Source of the DNA: Veillonella sp. CHU740
Lineage (GTDB): Bacteria; Bacillota; Negativicutes; Veillonellales; Veillonellaceae
Length of the DNA stretch: 64,000 bases
Assembly (NCBI RefSeq): GCF_003992055.1
Contig: NZ_RQVD01000006.1
Location: 1 to 64,000, forward strand
Direction: 5' to 3'
Part shown: positions 52,237 to 61,302 of the stretch, one piece after another
How the letters are laid out: every line of letters starts with the position of its first letter
How positions within the stretch are numbered: the first letter of the stretch is position 1
Translations under genes and position numbers: made by a program
The notes under the pieces: model-generated
Told to the model about the DNA's origin: nothing
The model's database searches: none
The model's input: only the letters and a program-made list of their open reading frames with translations

Positions 52237-53143
52237 AACAACACAAGAAGTTTGTGTATTGGTATTAGATTATGGTTCTCCTCGCTCTTTAAATGATATA
52301 GAAGAGTATTATACTCGCATACGGAGAGGCCATAGACCAAGTGATGAAGAATTACAAGGATTACGTCATAAGTATGAACGTATCGGTGGTCAATCCCAAT
52401 TGATGGAGTCCACTGCGTGGCAAGTTAAGAGATTACAAGAAGAGTTACAAAACGAACTGCCCATTGCAAAGGTAACGGTGGTACAAGCACATAAATATAT
52501 AGAACCACTCATCGCGGATGTAGCCAAGGAATTGAATCACTATGATACAGTAGTTGTACTCATGATGAATCCTTATGGAACAGACATATTAAATGCATCC
52601 TATCTAGAGCCACTGAAACTGTTTATGAATGACAGGTGGAAGATAGTGAAAAGTTGGGCGGACGCACCGACATTAGTGCAATCTTGGACAGAACGAGTAC
52701 AGAAGACTATGCGTACATTGCCTGTTACGGCGAAACCGTTTTATGTCTTTACGGCTCATAGTGTGCCACTGATGCAAGGAATTTCCTATGATGGATATGT
52801 GCATAGTTTACAACGGGTGATGCAGTCCATGGCAGATCAATTGGTGTTGCCGAACGCTACCCTAGCTTGGCAAAGTGCAGGGACTCGTGGGGAATGGTTA
52901 ACACCTACGGTGGAAGCTGTTACAGAACAAGCGGGCGCAGAAGGCTATACCCATGTGGTATATATTCCCATCGGCTTTACTTGTACCCATATGGAAGTGT
53001 CCTATGATTTAGATATAGAACGACAGGAACAGTGTGAACAGTTGGGGATGACCTATGTGCGAGTACCTATGCCAGACCATGATACTCTCTTTGTGAAAGC
53101 CATGGCGCACGGTGTAGTAACAGCTCTCTGGAAGGAGGGATAA
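52223..53143 (+). CDS. hemH: Coproporphyrin ferrochelatase
   Basis: This 306-residue ferrochelatase probably inserts iron into coproporphyrin III, because the pathway's last protein is HemQ. Conserved parts are YYTRIRRGHRP, KYERIGGQSQL, the active-site FTAHSVP with the metal-binding His, and YIPIGFTCTHMEVSYDLDIE with the partner Glu. The start at 52223 follows GGAG and gives normal length; a longer reading runs back into hemE. It ends 1 base before the HemY-HemQ gene. Confidence 0.9.
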   Translation: MTEDKTTQEVCVLVLDYGSPRSLNDIEEYYTRIRRGHRPSDEELQGLRHKYERIGGQSQLMESTAWQVKRLQEELQNELPIAKVTVVQAHKYIEPLIADVAKELNHYDTVVVLMMNPYGTDILNASYLEPLKLFMNDRWKIVKSWADAPTLVQSWTERVQKTMRTLPVTAKPFYVFTAHSVPLMQGISYDGYVHSLQRVMQSMADQLVLPNATLAWQSAGTRGEWLTPTVEAVTEQAGAEGYTHVVYIPIGFTCTHMEVSYDLDIERQEQCEQLGMTYVRVPMPDHDTLFVKAMAHGVVTALWKEG

Positions 53144-53144
53144 T

Positions 53145-55385
53145 ATGAAAATAGCAATTATTGGTGGCGGTTTAACTGGCTTGTCTTCCGCTTATTATAT
53201 GGGTAAGGCATTTCCTCATTGGGAGATTCATGTGTTGGAATCCTCTAATCGTTGGGGTGGAAAGGTGCAAACAAAACGCCATGATGGCTATGTGGTGGAA
53301 GTGGGTCCTGATTCCTACTTAGCAAGAAAAACAGCTATGACAGATTTGGTGAAAGAATTGGGATTAGGTGATACCTTAGTGCGTAATGCTACAGGAGAAT
53401 CCTACATTTATCATCAAGGTCAAATGAAGCCTATTCCTGGAGGATCCATCATTGGTATCCCTACAGAATTTCTCCCTTTTGCTATGTCCAGTTTATTGAG
53501 TTGGTCTGGTAAAATACGTGCTGGATTAGATATTTTTAAGAAGCCATATCCAGGAAACGAGGATATGAGCATCGATGCCTTTTTCCGCTATCATTTAGGG
53601 GATGAACTAGTCGATGTATTAATTGAACCTCTCTTAGCGGGTATCTATGGCGGAGACTTAAAACGCTTAAGTTTACTGGGAACTTTTCCAGAATTTCGTC
53701 AACTAGAACAAAAGCATGGAAACTTGGTCAAAGGAATGATGGCTATGCAAGGTATGCGCAAACAATCTGGGGCTGTTACAGAAGGTCAATTTGCCCAGTT
53801 AACGGGAGGGTTAGAATCTTTGGTAGATGCGCTAGTGGAGCAAATGCCGAAGAACGTTTCTTTGCACACATCGACTGAGGTGCTAGAGGCATCTTACGCA
53901 GATAAGATTTATAGAGTGCAAACACAGAATGGTACAGACTCCTACGACCGTCTTGTGATCACTACTCCACCTAAAGCCTATGAAAGATTTTTTGTGGGAG
54001 ATGAACAATTTGAAGACTTGCGGCATATGGAACAATCTTCTTGTGCCATTGTGATTATGAGTTTGCCGAAGTCAGCGTTTACAAAACCATTGCAAGGCAC
54101 AGGATTTGTAATCACTCGCAGTACAGAGACACCATTGACGGCATGTACTTACATTTCTAGTAAATGGCCACAAACGACACCACAAGACAAGGTGGTACTG
54201 CGTGTCTTTTTAGGGAAGCCTACAGATTCTACAGTAGATACGCACAGTGAAGAAGAATTATGTGAATTGGCACTTTCAGAAATACGAAATATATTGAGGT
54301 TTACAGGAAATCCAGAATGGATGGAAGTAGTGCGGTTACAAAAAAGTATGCCTCAATATGAAGTGGGTCATAAAGATAGAATCGCAACAATCATGGACCA
54401 TGTGGTACAGAACTATCCAGGATTGGCATTGATTGGAACGCCATTTAAAGGGGTAGGTATGCCAGATGGCATCAAACAAGCATATGAATTAGTAGAAGCA
54501 TGGAAAAAAGAAACTAAGGAGGTAGTTCCTATGGATACACATATAGAATCTAACCACGGACATCATGGAGCAGGTCCATTGGAGGGGCGTCCAGAGTCTC
54601 ACCATGGTCATCATGGAGTATTGTCTGTGGAAGGACGTCCAGAAATAACAGGACTAGAAAAAGTACCTGAAACGTACGAAGGTTGGTTTAGCTTGCACGC
54701 TAATTATTCCATTAATTTTGAAAAGTGGAGAACTTGGTCTGCTGAGCAACAAAGTGAAGCGTTGCAATCTTTCAAGGATTTTATTGGGAATTTAGAAAGA
54801 GCCCATGAAGCTCATACAAGTAGTTATGCTATGTACCAAATTAATGGTCATAAGGGAGATATTATGTTTTGGTTCTTGCAACCAAGCTTACAAGAGTTAA
54901 ACGAAGTGGAATTACAATTGAAAAAATTACCAATTTTCAGTGTATTACAACCGGAATCTTCCTTTGTATCTGTTATTGAAGTAAGCAACTATGTAAAATC
55001 TCCAAAAGATCATCCAAAAGTGCAAGCCCGCTTATACCCTAAAATTCCAAGATTGGCTTGTATGTGTTTTTACCCTATGGCTAAGCAACGCAACTTGACA
55101 GATAATTGGTATATGTTAGATCGTCAAAGTCGTGGTAAAATGATGCGTTCTCATGGTCAAATTGGTAAAAAATATGAAGACACTATCAAAGAGTTTACTA
55201 CAGGTGCATTTGGTATGGACGATTGGGAATGGGGCATCACCTTGATGAGTGATGATCCAATTCAATTCAAAAAAATCGTCAATGAAATGCGCTTTGATGA
55301 AGTAAGTGCTCGTTTTGGTATCTTTGGACCATTTACGATTGGCACCATTCTAGATATGAATGGCATAGATCATCTGTTTTTCTAA
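53145..55385 (+). CDS. hemY: HemY-HemQ fusion: coproporphyrinogen oxidase plus coproheme decarboxylase
   Basis: This 746-residue chain joins two enzymes that are normally separate. Residues 1-460 are HemY/CgoX, which oxidises coproporphyrinogen III (FAD site IAIIGGGLTGLSSAYY, then GPDSYLARK). Residues 505-746 are HemQ/ChdC, which decarboxylates coproheme to heme b. They include Y643 in FYPMAK and proximal H670 in MMRSHGQIG, with the same 27-residue spacing as the Listeria enzyme. Between them, residues 469-500 hold two 16-residue His-rich repeats. At 54515-54522 a perfect TAAGGAGG lies 8 bases before in-frame Met463, so separate HemQ may also be made. Confidence 0.92.
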   Translation: MKIAIIGGGLTGLSSAYYMGKAFPHWEIHVLESSNRWGGKVQTKRHDGYVVEVGPDSYLARKTAMTDLVKELGLGDTLVRNATGESYIYHQGQMKPIPGGSIIGIPTEFLPFAMSSLLSWSGKIRAGLDIFKKPYPGNEDMSIDAFFRYHLGDELVDVLIEPLLAGIYGGDLKRLSLLGTFPEFRQLEQKHGNLVKGMMAMQGMRKQSGAVTEGQFAQLTGGLESLVDALVEQMPKNVSLHTSTEVLEASYADKIYRVQTQNGTDSYDRLVITTPPKAYERFFVGDEQFEDLRHMEQSSCAIVIMSLPKSAFTKPLQGTGFVITRSTETPLTACTYISSKWPQTTPQDKVVLRVFLGKPTDSTVDTHSEEELCELALSEIRNILRFTGNPEWMEVVRLQKSMPQYEVGHKDRIATIMDHVVQNYPGLALIGTPFKGVGMPDGIKQAYELVEAWKKETKEVVPMDTHIESNHGHHGAGPLEGRPESHHGHHGVLSVEGRPEITGLEKVPETYEGWFSLHANYSINFEKWRTWSAEQQSEALQSFKDFIGNLERAHEAHTSSYAMYQINGHKGDIMFWFLQPSLQELNEVELQLKKLPIFSVLQPESSFVSVIEVSNYVKSPKDHPKVQARLYPKIPRLACMCFYPMAKQRNLTDNWYMLDRQSRGKMMRSHGQIGKKYEDTIKEFTTGAFGMDDWEWGITLMSDDPIQFKKIVNEMRFDEVSARFGIFGPFTIGTILDMNGIDHLFF
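54515..54533 (+). promoter_or_regulatory. hemQ: Internal ribosome binding site for HemQ
   Basis: TAAGGAGG (54515-54522), 8 bases, then ATG (54531-54533) in frame with the fusion. Site and spacing are ideal. A free HemQ of 284 residues starting with the His-rich segment is predicted. Confidence 0.6.
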
Positions 55386-55424
55386 TGCATCAATAGGGCA
55401 ATACACTATAAAGAAATAGAATTG

Positions 55425-55478
55425 CGACAGGTTTGCATACTAGTACATACTGGACTGTATAACCTGTCGTATTTTTTT
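55425..55478 (+). terminator. Terminator of the heme operon
   Basis: CGACAGGTT (55425-55433) pairs with AACCTGTCG (55461-55469), with inner partial pairing and a run of seven T. Confidence 0.85.
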
Positions 55479-55609
55479 GCTTTCCTCAATGTGGGGGCAC
55501 TCATCAAAGAGTTGTGACCGACATGTATGGTTGAGTCATTTTTTATATCTTTTCGGATAGAACTAGTTGTATCTGAGTGATACTCATACATTAGATATAC
55601 GTTGTTATG

Positions 55610-55618
55610 TGGTATAAT
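55610..55618 (+). promoter_or_regulatory. Extended -10 promoter
   Basis: TGGTATAAT, 27 bases before the HAD phosphatase start codon. The -35 is poor, as expected for an extended -10. Confidence 0.55.
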
Positions 55619-55644
55619 GAAAGGTATGATGAAGGAGTGATGTC

Positions 55645-56436
55645 ATGAAATTGTTAGCCATAGACTTAGATGATACATTGTTACGTGATGATAACACTGT
55701 GTCTGACTATACAAAAACAGTGCTTCAAAAAGCACAGCAGAAGGGAATTGAAGTTCTCATTGCCACAGGTCGTATGTACCAAACAGCATATCCCGTAGCA
55801 CATCGCTTAGGCTTAGGTGATGTACCGATGGTACTGTATTCTGGCGGTATCATTCAACGTGTGGAAAGTAAGGAACTCATTTGGGAACGAGCGATTTCAC
55901 CAGAGGTAGCACGCAAAGTATTAGCCATTGCAAAAGAGCATAATATCTATATTCAGTCTTATATTGATGATGAACTATTAGTGCATAGTGAAACTGAGTT
56001 TTCTCGCCTTTATGAAGAGATTACAGGTGCTAAGGCTATGTATGTAGGAGATGCTATCTATGAACCTAAAAAAGGAGCTAATAAGCTATTAGTAGTAGAA
56101 GAGCCTGAACGCATGGCAGAGGTCATTGAGATACTTTCTAGAGAAGTAGGAGATGTAGTGGACTTAGTTCGATCTAAGGTGAACTTCTTGGAGATTGTAG
56201 CCCCTCATGTGTCAAAAGGAGAAGCCCTAGCTTTCATGGGTGAACGATTAGGCATCGGCTTAGAAGATATGGTATCCTTTGGGAATTCGGAAAATGATAT
56301 TTCTATGCTAACAGTTACGGGCCATTCTGTGGCAGTAGGAAATGCAGAGGATCATGTGAAGACAATCGCCAAAGAAGTATGCGATACAAATGAAAAAGAT
56401 GGCGTTGCGAAATGGATCGATGCCAATGTGTTATAA
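55645..56436 (+). CDS. Cof-type HAD-superfamily phosphatase
   Basis: This 263-residue Cof/YidA-type HAD hydrolase is likely a sugar-phosphate or cofactor phosphatase. The motifs are AIDLDDTLLRDD (catalytic Asp pair), IATGR, a Lys before the C-terminal block, and FGNSENDISML. The cap domain lies in the middle, as usual for this subclass. The specific substrate is not predictable. AAGGAG precedes the start. The rapZ gene follows 19 bases later and may share its promoter. Confidence 0.9.
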   Translation: MKLLAIDLDDTLLRDDNTVSDYTKTVLQKAQQKGIEVLIATGRMYQTAYPVAHRLGLGDVPMVLYSGGIIQRVESKELIWERAISPEVARKVLAIAKEHNIYIQSYIDDELLVHSETEFSRLYEEITGAKAMYVGDAIYEPKKGANKLLVVEEPERMAEVIEILSREVGDVVDLVRSKVNFLEIVAPHVSKGEALAFMGERLGIGLEDMVSFGNSENDISMLTVTGHSVAVGNAEDHVKTIAKEVCDTNEKDGVAKWIDANVL

Positions 56437-56455
56437 CATGGACTAGGAGGGCCGT

Positions 56456-57370
56456 ATGGAAGGATTTCGTTTAATTATTGTCACTGGCATGTCAGGAGCG
56501 GGGAAAACGCAAGTCATGCAAGTGTTAGAAGATATGGGGTATTTTTGTATCGACAATATACCTCCTGTATTAATTCCAAAATTTAGTGAAATTTGTCGTC
56601 AAAGTGCAGGCACTAAAGTGAGTCGAGTAGCCTTAGTGGTAGATATCCGCAGTCGTGAATTTTTTGATGATTTAAACAGTGCCTTAGATGATTTGACGGC
56701 TATGAGTGTGCCTTATGAAATTGTGTTCATGGAAGCCAGTGATGATACATTAATTCGTCGTTACAAAGAAAGCCGTCGAAGTCATCCGTTGGCGCCAGCT
56801 GGTCGAATCATTACAGGGTTAGCACAAGAGCGGTCATTATTAGAAGATGTGCGAAGCAAGGCAGACCATATCATTGATACCACAAATATGAAAACATCTA
56901 GCTTGAAATCGTACATGAGACGTACCTTTAGCCATGTACAAGAGCAAACTGATGGCATGGCAATTACGGTGGTAAGTTTTGGGTTTAAATTTGGCATGCC
57001 TATCGATGCAGATATGGTATGGGATGTACGATTTTTACCGAATCCGTACTATATTCCAGAATATCGACATAAATCGGGTCGTGTGCCAGTAGTGAAAGAA
57101 TATATTCATTCCTTTGAAGTGACACATGAATTTAAAAACCGCTTCTTTAATACCTTGGACTTTCTAGTGCCGAACTATGAACAAGAAGGGAAAAGTCAGT
57201 TTATTGTTGCCGTAGGGTGTACGGGTGGTATGCATCGTAGTGTGGCCATGGCAGAGGCTTTATATACCCATTTAAAAGAAAAAGGCTGCAATGTATCTGT
57301 AGAGCATCGAGATATGATGCGAAATCATGTGGAAGAAGATGTGAATCCACGTTCTCAAGTAGATCTATAA
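56456..57370 (+). CDS. rapZ: RapZ/YvcJ nucleotide-binding protein
   Basis: This 304-residue RapZ/YvcJ family protein has the N-terminal P-loop GMSGAGKT (10-17) and the C-terminal block VGCTGGMHRSVAMAE. The family binds nucleotides, and in E. coli it also binds RNA and UDP-GlcNAc precursors to control glucosamine-6-phosphate synthase. The rapZ-yvcK-whiA order seen here is the standard Firmicute and Actinobacterial cluster. AGGAGG precedes the start. Confidence 0.94.
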   Translation: MEGFRLIIVTGMSGAGKTQVMQVLEDMGYFCIDNIPPVLIPKFSEICRQSAGTKVSRVALVVDIRSREFFDDLNSALDDLTAMSVPYEIVFMEASDDTLIRRYKESRRSHPLAPAGRIITGLAQERSLLEDVRSKADHIIDTTNMKTSSLKSYMRRTFSHVQEQTDGMAITVVSFGFKFGMPIDADMVWDVRFLPNPYYIPEYRHKSGRVPVVKEYIHSFEVTHEFKNRFFNTLDFLVPNYEQEGKSQFIVAVGCTGGMHRSVAMAEALYTHLKEKGCNVSVEHRDMMRNHVEEDVNPRSQVDL

Positions 57371-57372
57371 AG

Positions 57373-57413
57373 AAAGGAGTGAGATAGCCAGTTGGTTATC
57401 TCTCAAGCCTATG
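57373..57413 (+). promoter_or_regulatory. Hairpin-bridged ribosome binding site of yvcK
   Basis: AAAGGAG (57373-57379) lies 31 bases before the ATG (57411). Between them GAGATAGCC (57381-57389) pairs with GGTTATCTC (57394-57402, one G-U) over a 4-base loop. Folding the hairpin brings the effective spacing to 9 bases. Confidence 0.55.
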
Positions 57414-58760
57414 AAATATAATAATTGGATGCGTTGGTTTGCACCTGGTATTAATATTAAGCGGTGGTTATTTCTCTTTTCTCTAGGTACCATATGGCTT
57501 GTTGTGGGCGTTCTCATGATGATGAACTACCAGTGGTTTAGCAGTTTTGAAGATGTCTTTTTAGAATTTCTTTTTCACCTGACTGGCTCCTATAACTATA
57601 CAGTGATAGCTACTATTGGAGTTGCTGGGATTGTACTAGGTATACTTGCTATGCTGTGGGGGATCCGAAAAATTATTCAAACTATCGTGGGAGCGATTTT
57701 GCCAGATACAGAAGATGGTGTGAGTGATTATATTTTTGAAAAGATACGATTAGGTCAAGGGCCTAAAATTGTAGTCATTGGTGGTGGAACTGGATTGTCT
57801 ATGCTTCTCCGGGGATTGAAAAGTAAGACCACGAATTTAACAGCTATTGTTACGGTAGCAGATGATGGTGGTTCTTCGGGGCGATTGCGAGAAGATTTCC
57901 AGATGATTGCCCCAGGAGATTTGAGGAACTGTTTAGTAGCGTTGGCAGAAAAAGAAGGCCTCATGGAAGAGCTCTTTCAGTATCGATTTACAAAAGGTGT
58001 GGAATTATCTGGCCATAGTTTTGGTAACTTATTTTTGACAGCTATGACACAGGTGCTACATGATGATGTAGAAAAAGCCTTAGAAGCATCGAGCAAAATA
58101 TTACAAGTTCGTGGTCGTGTCATACCGTCTTCCACAGAAGAAATTAAATTAATTGCAGAGTTGACAGATGGTACGATTGTAGAAGGGGAAAGTAATATCC
58201 CTAATGGCGGAAAGCCAATTGCGAAAGTATATACACAGCCTGAAAGACCATCTCCTGTAGGGGCTGCCTTACAAGCCATTGATGAAGCAGATGCGATTAT
58301 TTTAGGACCAGGTAGTTTATACACTTCGGTGATGCCTAATTTATTAATCGATAAGGTAGCAGAACATATTGCAAATGCCAAAGCGGCTACGATTTATATT
58401 TGTAATGTTATGACACAGCCTGGTGAGACAGATGGTTATACTGTATCTGACCATGTGAAAGCTATTGAAGCTCATAGTGAAAAAGGAATTATAGATACGG
58501 TACTAGTCAACGATAATCGGATCCAAGATGCTACGTTAGAGCAATATAAAAAAGCAGGGCAAGAACCTGTTGAGGTAGATATGGATGCGTTGCAGTCTAT
58601 GGGCGTTCGTACAATACGGGCGAACCTAGTGGATAGCCAAGATAAGGCTATACATAATTCTGAACGATTAGCAAAAGTTGTGATGGATGTGGTATATGCA
58701 TTACAAACAGATATTGAGCCACATATTTTAGAATATTATTTACAACGAGATGATCATTGA
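57411..58760 (+). CDS. yvcK: YvcK/CofD-like protein with N-terminal membrane segments
   Basis: This 449-residue protein has a YvcK domain from about residue 115 (IVVIGGGTGLSMLLRGLKSKTTNLTAIVTVADDGGSSGRLRED, later LILGPGSLYTSVMPNLL). YvcK is needed for growth on gluconeogenic carbon sources and for cell-shape control in Bacillus, and binds UDP-sugars. Bacillus YvcK is about 317 residues; here about 110 extra N-terminal residues carry two membrane helices (about 18-40 and 62-85), so it is probably membrane-tethered. No ribosome site lies at normal distance, only the hairpin-bridged one upstream. Confidence 0.9.
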   Translation: MKYNNWMRWFAPGINIKRWLFLFSLGTIWLVVGVLMMMNYQWFSSFEDVFLEFLFHLTGSYNYTVIATIGVAGIVLGILAMLWGIRKIIQTIVGAILPDTEDGVSDYIFEKIRLGQGPKIVVIGGGTGLSMLLRGLKSKTTNLTAIVTVADDGGSSGRLREDFQMIAPGDLRNCLVALAEKEGLMEELFQYRFTKGVELSGHSFGNLFLTAMTQVLHDDVEKALEASSKILQVRGRVIPSSTEEIKLIAELTDGTIVEGESNIPNGGKPIAKVYTQPERPSPVGAALQAIDEADAIILGPGSLYTSVMPNLLIDKVAEHIANAKAATIYICNVMTQPGETDGYTVSDHVKAIEAHSEKGIIDTVLVNDNRIQDATLEQYKKAGQEPVEVDMDALQSMGVRTIRANLVDSQDKAIHNSERLAKVVMDVVYALQTDIEPHILEYYLQRDDH

Positions 58761-58764
58761 TATT

Positions 58765-58792
58765 AAAATAGAGCCTATATAGGCTCTATTTT
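58765..58792. terminator. 28-base palindrome between yvcK and whiA
   Basis: The sequence from AAAATAGAGCC to GGCTCTATTTT is a perfect palindrome, but only four T follow, so it is a weak terminator or an mRNA processing or stability element. Confidence 0.5.
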
Positions 58793-58824
58793 GAAATAGT
58801 ATGTAATTTAGAGAGGAAGCGGTT

Positions 58825-59778
58825 ATGTCATTTGCAGAAGATGTAAAAAATGAATTATGTCAATTTAAAACGGATGATGCATGGGCAGCTAAAGTGGAAG
58901 CCTCTTGTTTACTCCGTATGGGTGGGTCAATTTTATTAGGCATGCAAGGTAGAGTAGGCGTGCGATTAGTGACCGCTAACAATGCAGTAGCACGACGTGT
59001 ATTAGCTATTATTAAAGAGCAATATGACTTGCCAACGTCGGTATTGATTCGAAAAGGCTTAAACTTACGCAAGAAGAATATGTATACCTTAACCGTAGAA
59101 CCTACTGAACCGAGTCGACTGGCACTGGAAGAACTTCAGTTATGGCCGGTGGATGCCATGATTCCCGATGAATGGCTTAAAGATTTAGAATCTCGTCGAG
59201 CTTTCTTACGTGGCGCCTTTCTCGGTAGTGGATCTGTGAATAAACCGCAAAGTGATTACCATTTAGAGTTTATGACAACGAAAGAGGACTTTGCGGATCA
59301 GATAATTCGGGTCCTTAAAATGTTCCGCTTACATGGAAGAAAGGTGGAGCGAAAAGAAGAATTTGTGGTGTATCTAAAAGAGGGTGATGCGGTGACATCA
59401 TGCTTGCAAATCATGGGAGCTCAATCGGCATTGATGAATTTTGAAAATGTTCGGATCATGAAAGATGTACGGAATACAATCAATCGCCAGGTTAACTGTG
59501 AAACAGCCAATCTACAAAAAACGGTCAATGCTGCGGTTCGCCAATTAGATGCGATACGGATTATTGAAAAACATCAAGACCTTGATACATTACCAGTGCG
59601 ATTGTATGAAGCTGCATTACTTCGTAAAGAGTTTCCCGACGGAAGTTTGCAAGAGTTAGTAGATGCCTATGAAGCGACATATAAGCGAGAATTAACAAAA
59701 TCTGGGATTGGTCATCGATTGCGCAAGTTAGAGGCCATAGCTTTGCAGTGGGAGCCTAATGGGTTAGACATAGAATAG
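58825..59778 (+). CDS. whiA: WhiA sporulation/cell-division regulator homolog
   Basis: This 317-residue WhiA protein has an N-terminal LAGLIDADG-like domain (about 1-220; SFAEDVKNELCQ, ESRRAFLRGAFLGSGSVNKPQSDYHLEF) and a C-terminal HTH (KEFPDGSLQELVDAYEATYKRELTKSGIGHRLRKLE). It is a DNA-binding protein linked to cell division and chromosome segregation in Firmicutes and to sporulation in Streptomyces. It is the third gene of the rapZ-yvcK-whiA cluster. Confidence 0.95.
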   Translation: MSFAEDVKNELCQFKTDDAWAAKVEASCLLRMGGSILLGMQGRVGVRLVTANNAVARRVLAIIKEQYDLPTSVLIRKGLNLRKKNMYTLTVEPTEPSRLALEELQLWPVDAMIPDEWLKDLESRRAFLRGAFLGSGSVNKPQSDYHLEFMTTKEDFADQIIRVLKMFRLHGRKVERKEEFVVYLKEGDAVTSCLQIMGAQSALMNFENVRIMKDVRNTINRQVNCETANLQKTVNAAVRQLDAIRIIEKHQDLDTLPVRLYEAALLRKEFPDGSLQELVDAYEATYKRELTKSGIGHRLRKLEAIALQWEPNGLDIE

Positions 59779-59785
59779 AGGAAGT

Positions 59786-61114
59786 ATGAAACAAGCAACA
59801 TGGAAACATCGTATTGTAACGAGTATAGTAACACTGTTAGGATTAGGCTCAGTGTATGGTCAAGCACCGAGTACAGTAAATATTGATGAGTTTACATTCA
59901 CGCCATTACAGGTAAAGACGTTAAAAGAAGTGAATACATTGTTACTATCAGATAGCCCAGAATATGTGAAAGAACCAGGTATCGTAGCGGCAGGTACATT
60001 GGAGGGGCATAGCCGAGTTTATTTTTATCATGTCAACGAACATGAGGCTGATAGAAAGATTGGTATTCTTCTTGAAAATAAAGGGACGCAACCAGCGTTT
60101 GTACAAATTGAGCGTGCTGTCTATGCTAAGCCGAGTCCAGACTATTTTAAAGTAGGCAGAGAGCTTTCAAAAAAAGAGTTGGAAACGGCGACTCATCAAT
60201 TAGGCAAATGGGAGCATTACGGCGTGAAATTACCTGTGCGTTCTAACAGTTTGAAAAAAGAAATACAACAGGATAGTCAGCGAATCCAACAAAAAGAAAA
60301 AGAATACAAAGGCTTAATGAAGGCTGCTATGGAGTCGGAGGGGAAAAGAACGAAAGTTTCTTTCGGACTACATAGAGATGCAGAAGAAACCTCATTTGTA
60401 TTACATCCAGGTGAATCTAGACAGATCTTTGGAAAATTAGATTCTGTTATGGTTCATAAAGATGATTTGTTTAGCGGTATAGTTGATTTTACAACGACTC
60501 AACCATTGTATGCATACGTAGCTATGATGGAACCGAAGTCTACCGTTGAGTTTGGGTTGCCATTATTGCTAGTGCATCCTATTGATGATGTGGAGCTAAG
60601 AGGAACGTATATGGGTCGAGATCGCTTGCATATAGTAGAACCTCGCTATAATAGTGATGCTGGTCCAGGTGCATTTGAAATTGCTAATGATCGAGAAGAT
60701 GCTTTTATACCAGGGATAGATGAAACATCAAATCGGAAAGTGGTTAAGAACAAAGGTAATTATGGTGTTACTAATACGTACTTAATTCAAACGGAAGGGA
60801 AAACGCCCTATGCCTTGTATTTTAACCCGTTAGGTGGGGCCTTTAGTGGTTCTTTTGCCATTACTTCTTCTAAGGGAACCCGTACGTATCATATTCCTAA
60901 CAAAGGAAGTTATTTGGGCCATGAAACGATATACGATACTCAATTGCTAGATACCTTTGATAAACCAGAAGACTTGCTGTTGGAATATATGTCACCAGGG
61001 GCTTCGAACTTGCCGGTGCGATTTTTACTGATTCCACAAGTAGAGTCAAACTTGTCTAAGGATGGCACGACAAGTTATGTAGCTGATTTAGTTCGTAGAA
61101 TTTTAGGAAAATAA
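59786..61114 (+). CDS. Secreted or periplasmic protein of unknown function
   Basis: This 442-residue protein has an N-terminal signal peptide (MKQATWKHRIVTSIVTLLGLGSVYGQA). The mature part is mostly beta-rich with no recognised family; a helical stretch lies near 155-190 (LKKEIQQDSQRIQQKEKEYK). Segments such as GILLENKGTQPAFVQIERAVYAKPSPDYF and ALYFNPLGGAFSGSFAITSSKGTRTYHIP suggest beta-sandwich folds. GAGGAAG precedes the ATG, 7 bases after whiA, so it may be co-transcribed with it. It precedes the iron-regulated block, but no functional link can be shown. Confidence 0.75.
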   Translation: MKQATWKHRIVTSIVTLLGLGSVYGQAPSTVNIDEFTFTPLQVKTLKEVNTLLLSDSPEYVKEPGIVAAGTLEGHSRVYFYHVNEHEADRKIGILLENKGTQPAFVQIERAVYAKPSPDYFKVGRELSKKELETATHQLGKWEHYGVKLPVRSNSLKKEIQQDSQRIQQKEKEYKGLMKAAMESEGKRTKVSFGLHRDAEETSFVLHPGESRQIFGKLDSVMVHKDDLFSGIVDFTTTQPLYAYVAMMEPKSTVEFGLPLLLVHPIDDVELRGTYMGRDRLHIVEPRYNSDAGPGAFEIANDREDAFIPGIDETSNRKVVKNKGNYGVTNTYLIQTEGKTPYALYFNPLGGAFSGSFAITSSKGTRTYHIPNKGSYLGHETIYDTQLLDTFDKPEDLLLEYMSPGASNLPVRFLLIPQVESNLSKDGTTSYVADLVRRILGK

Positions 61115-61266
61115 TCAATATAAAAACAAAAGAATCCATTAGTTTTTATGAAAAAAGGGTTGAATTAATCTGTGTTTTAAACTAATATATATCAGTAATA
61201 TGCAAATTTACTCATATTGAATGATTTATTTACTAATTAAAATAATCCAAAAGGGAAAATTATATA

Positions 61267-61296
61267 TTGACAATCATTGCTAATTATAAATATAAT
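61267..61296 (+). promoter_or_regulatory. Consensus promoter overlapped by a Fur-box-like element
   Basis: TTGACA (61267-61272), an 18-base spacer and TATAAT (61291-61296) are both perfect. TGACAAT-C-ATTGCTA (61268-61282) overlaps the -35 and matches the 7-1-7 Fur pattern TGAnAATnATTnTCA except for two bases near its end. Confidence 0.6.
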
Positions 61297-61302
61297 GAGA
61301 TA

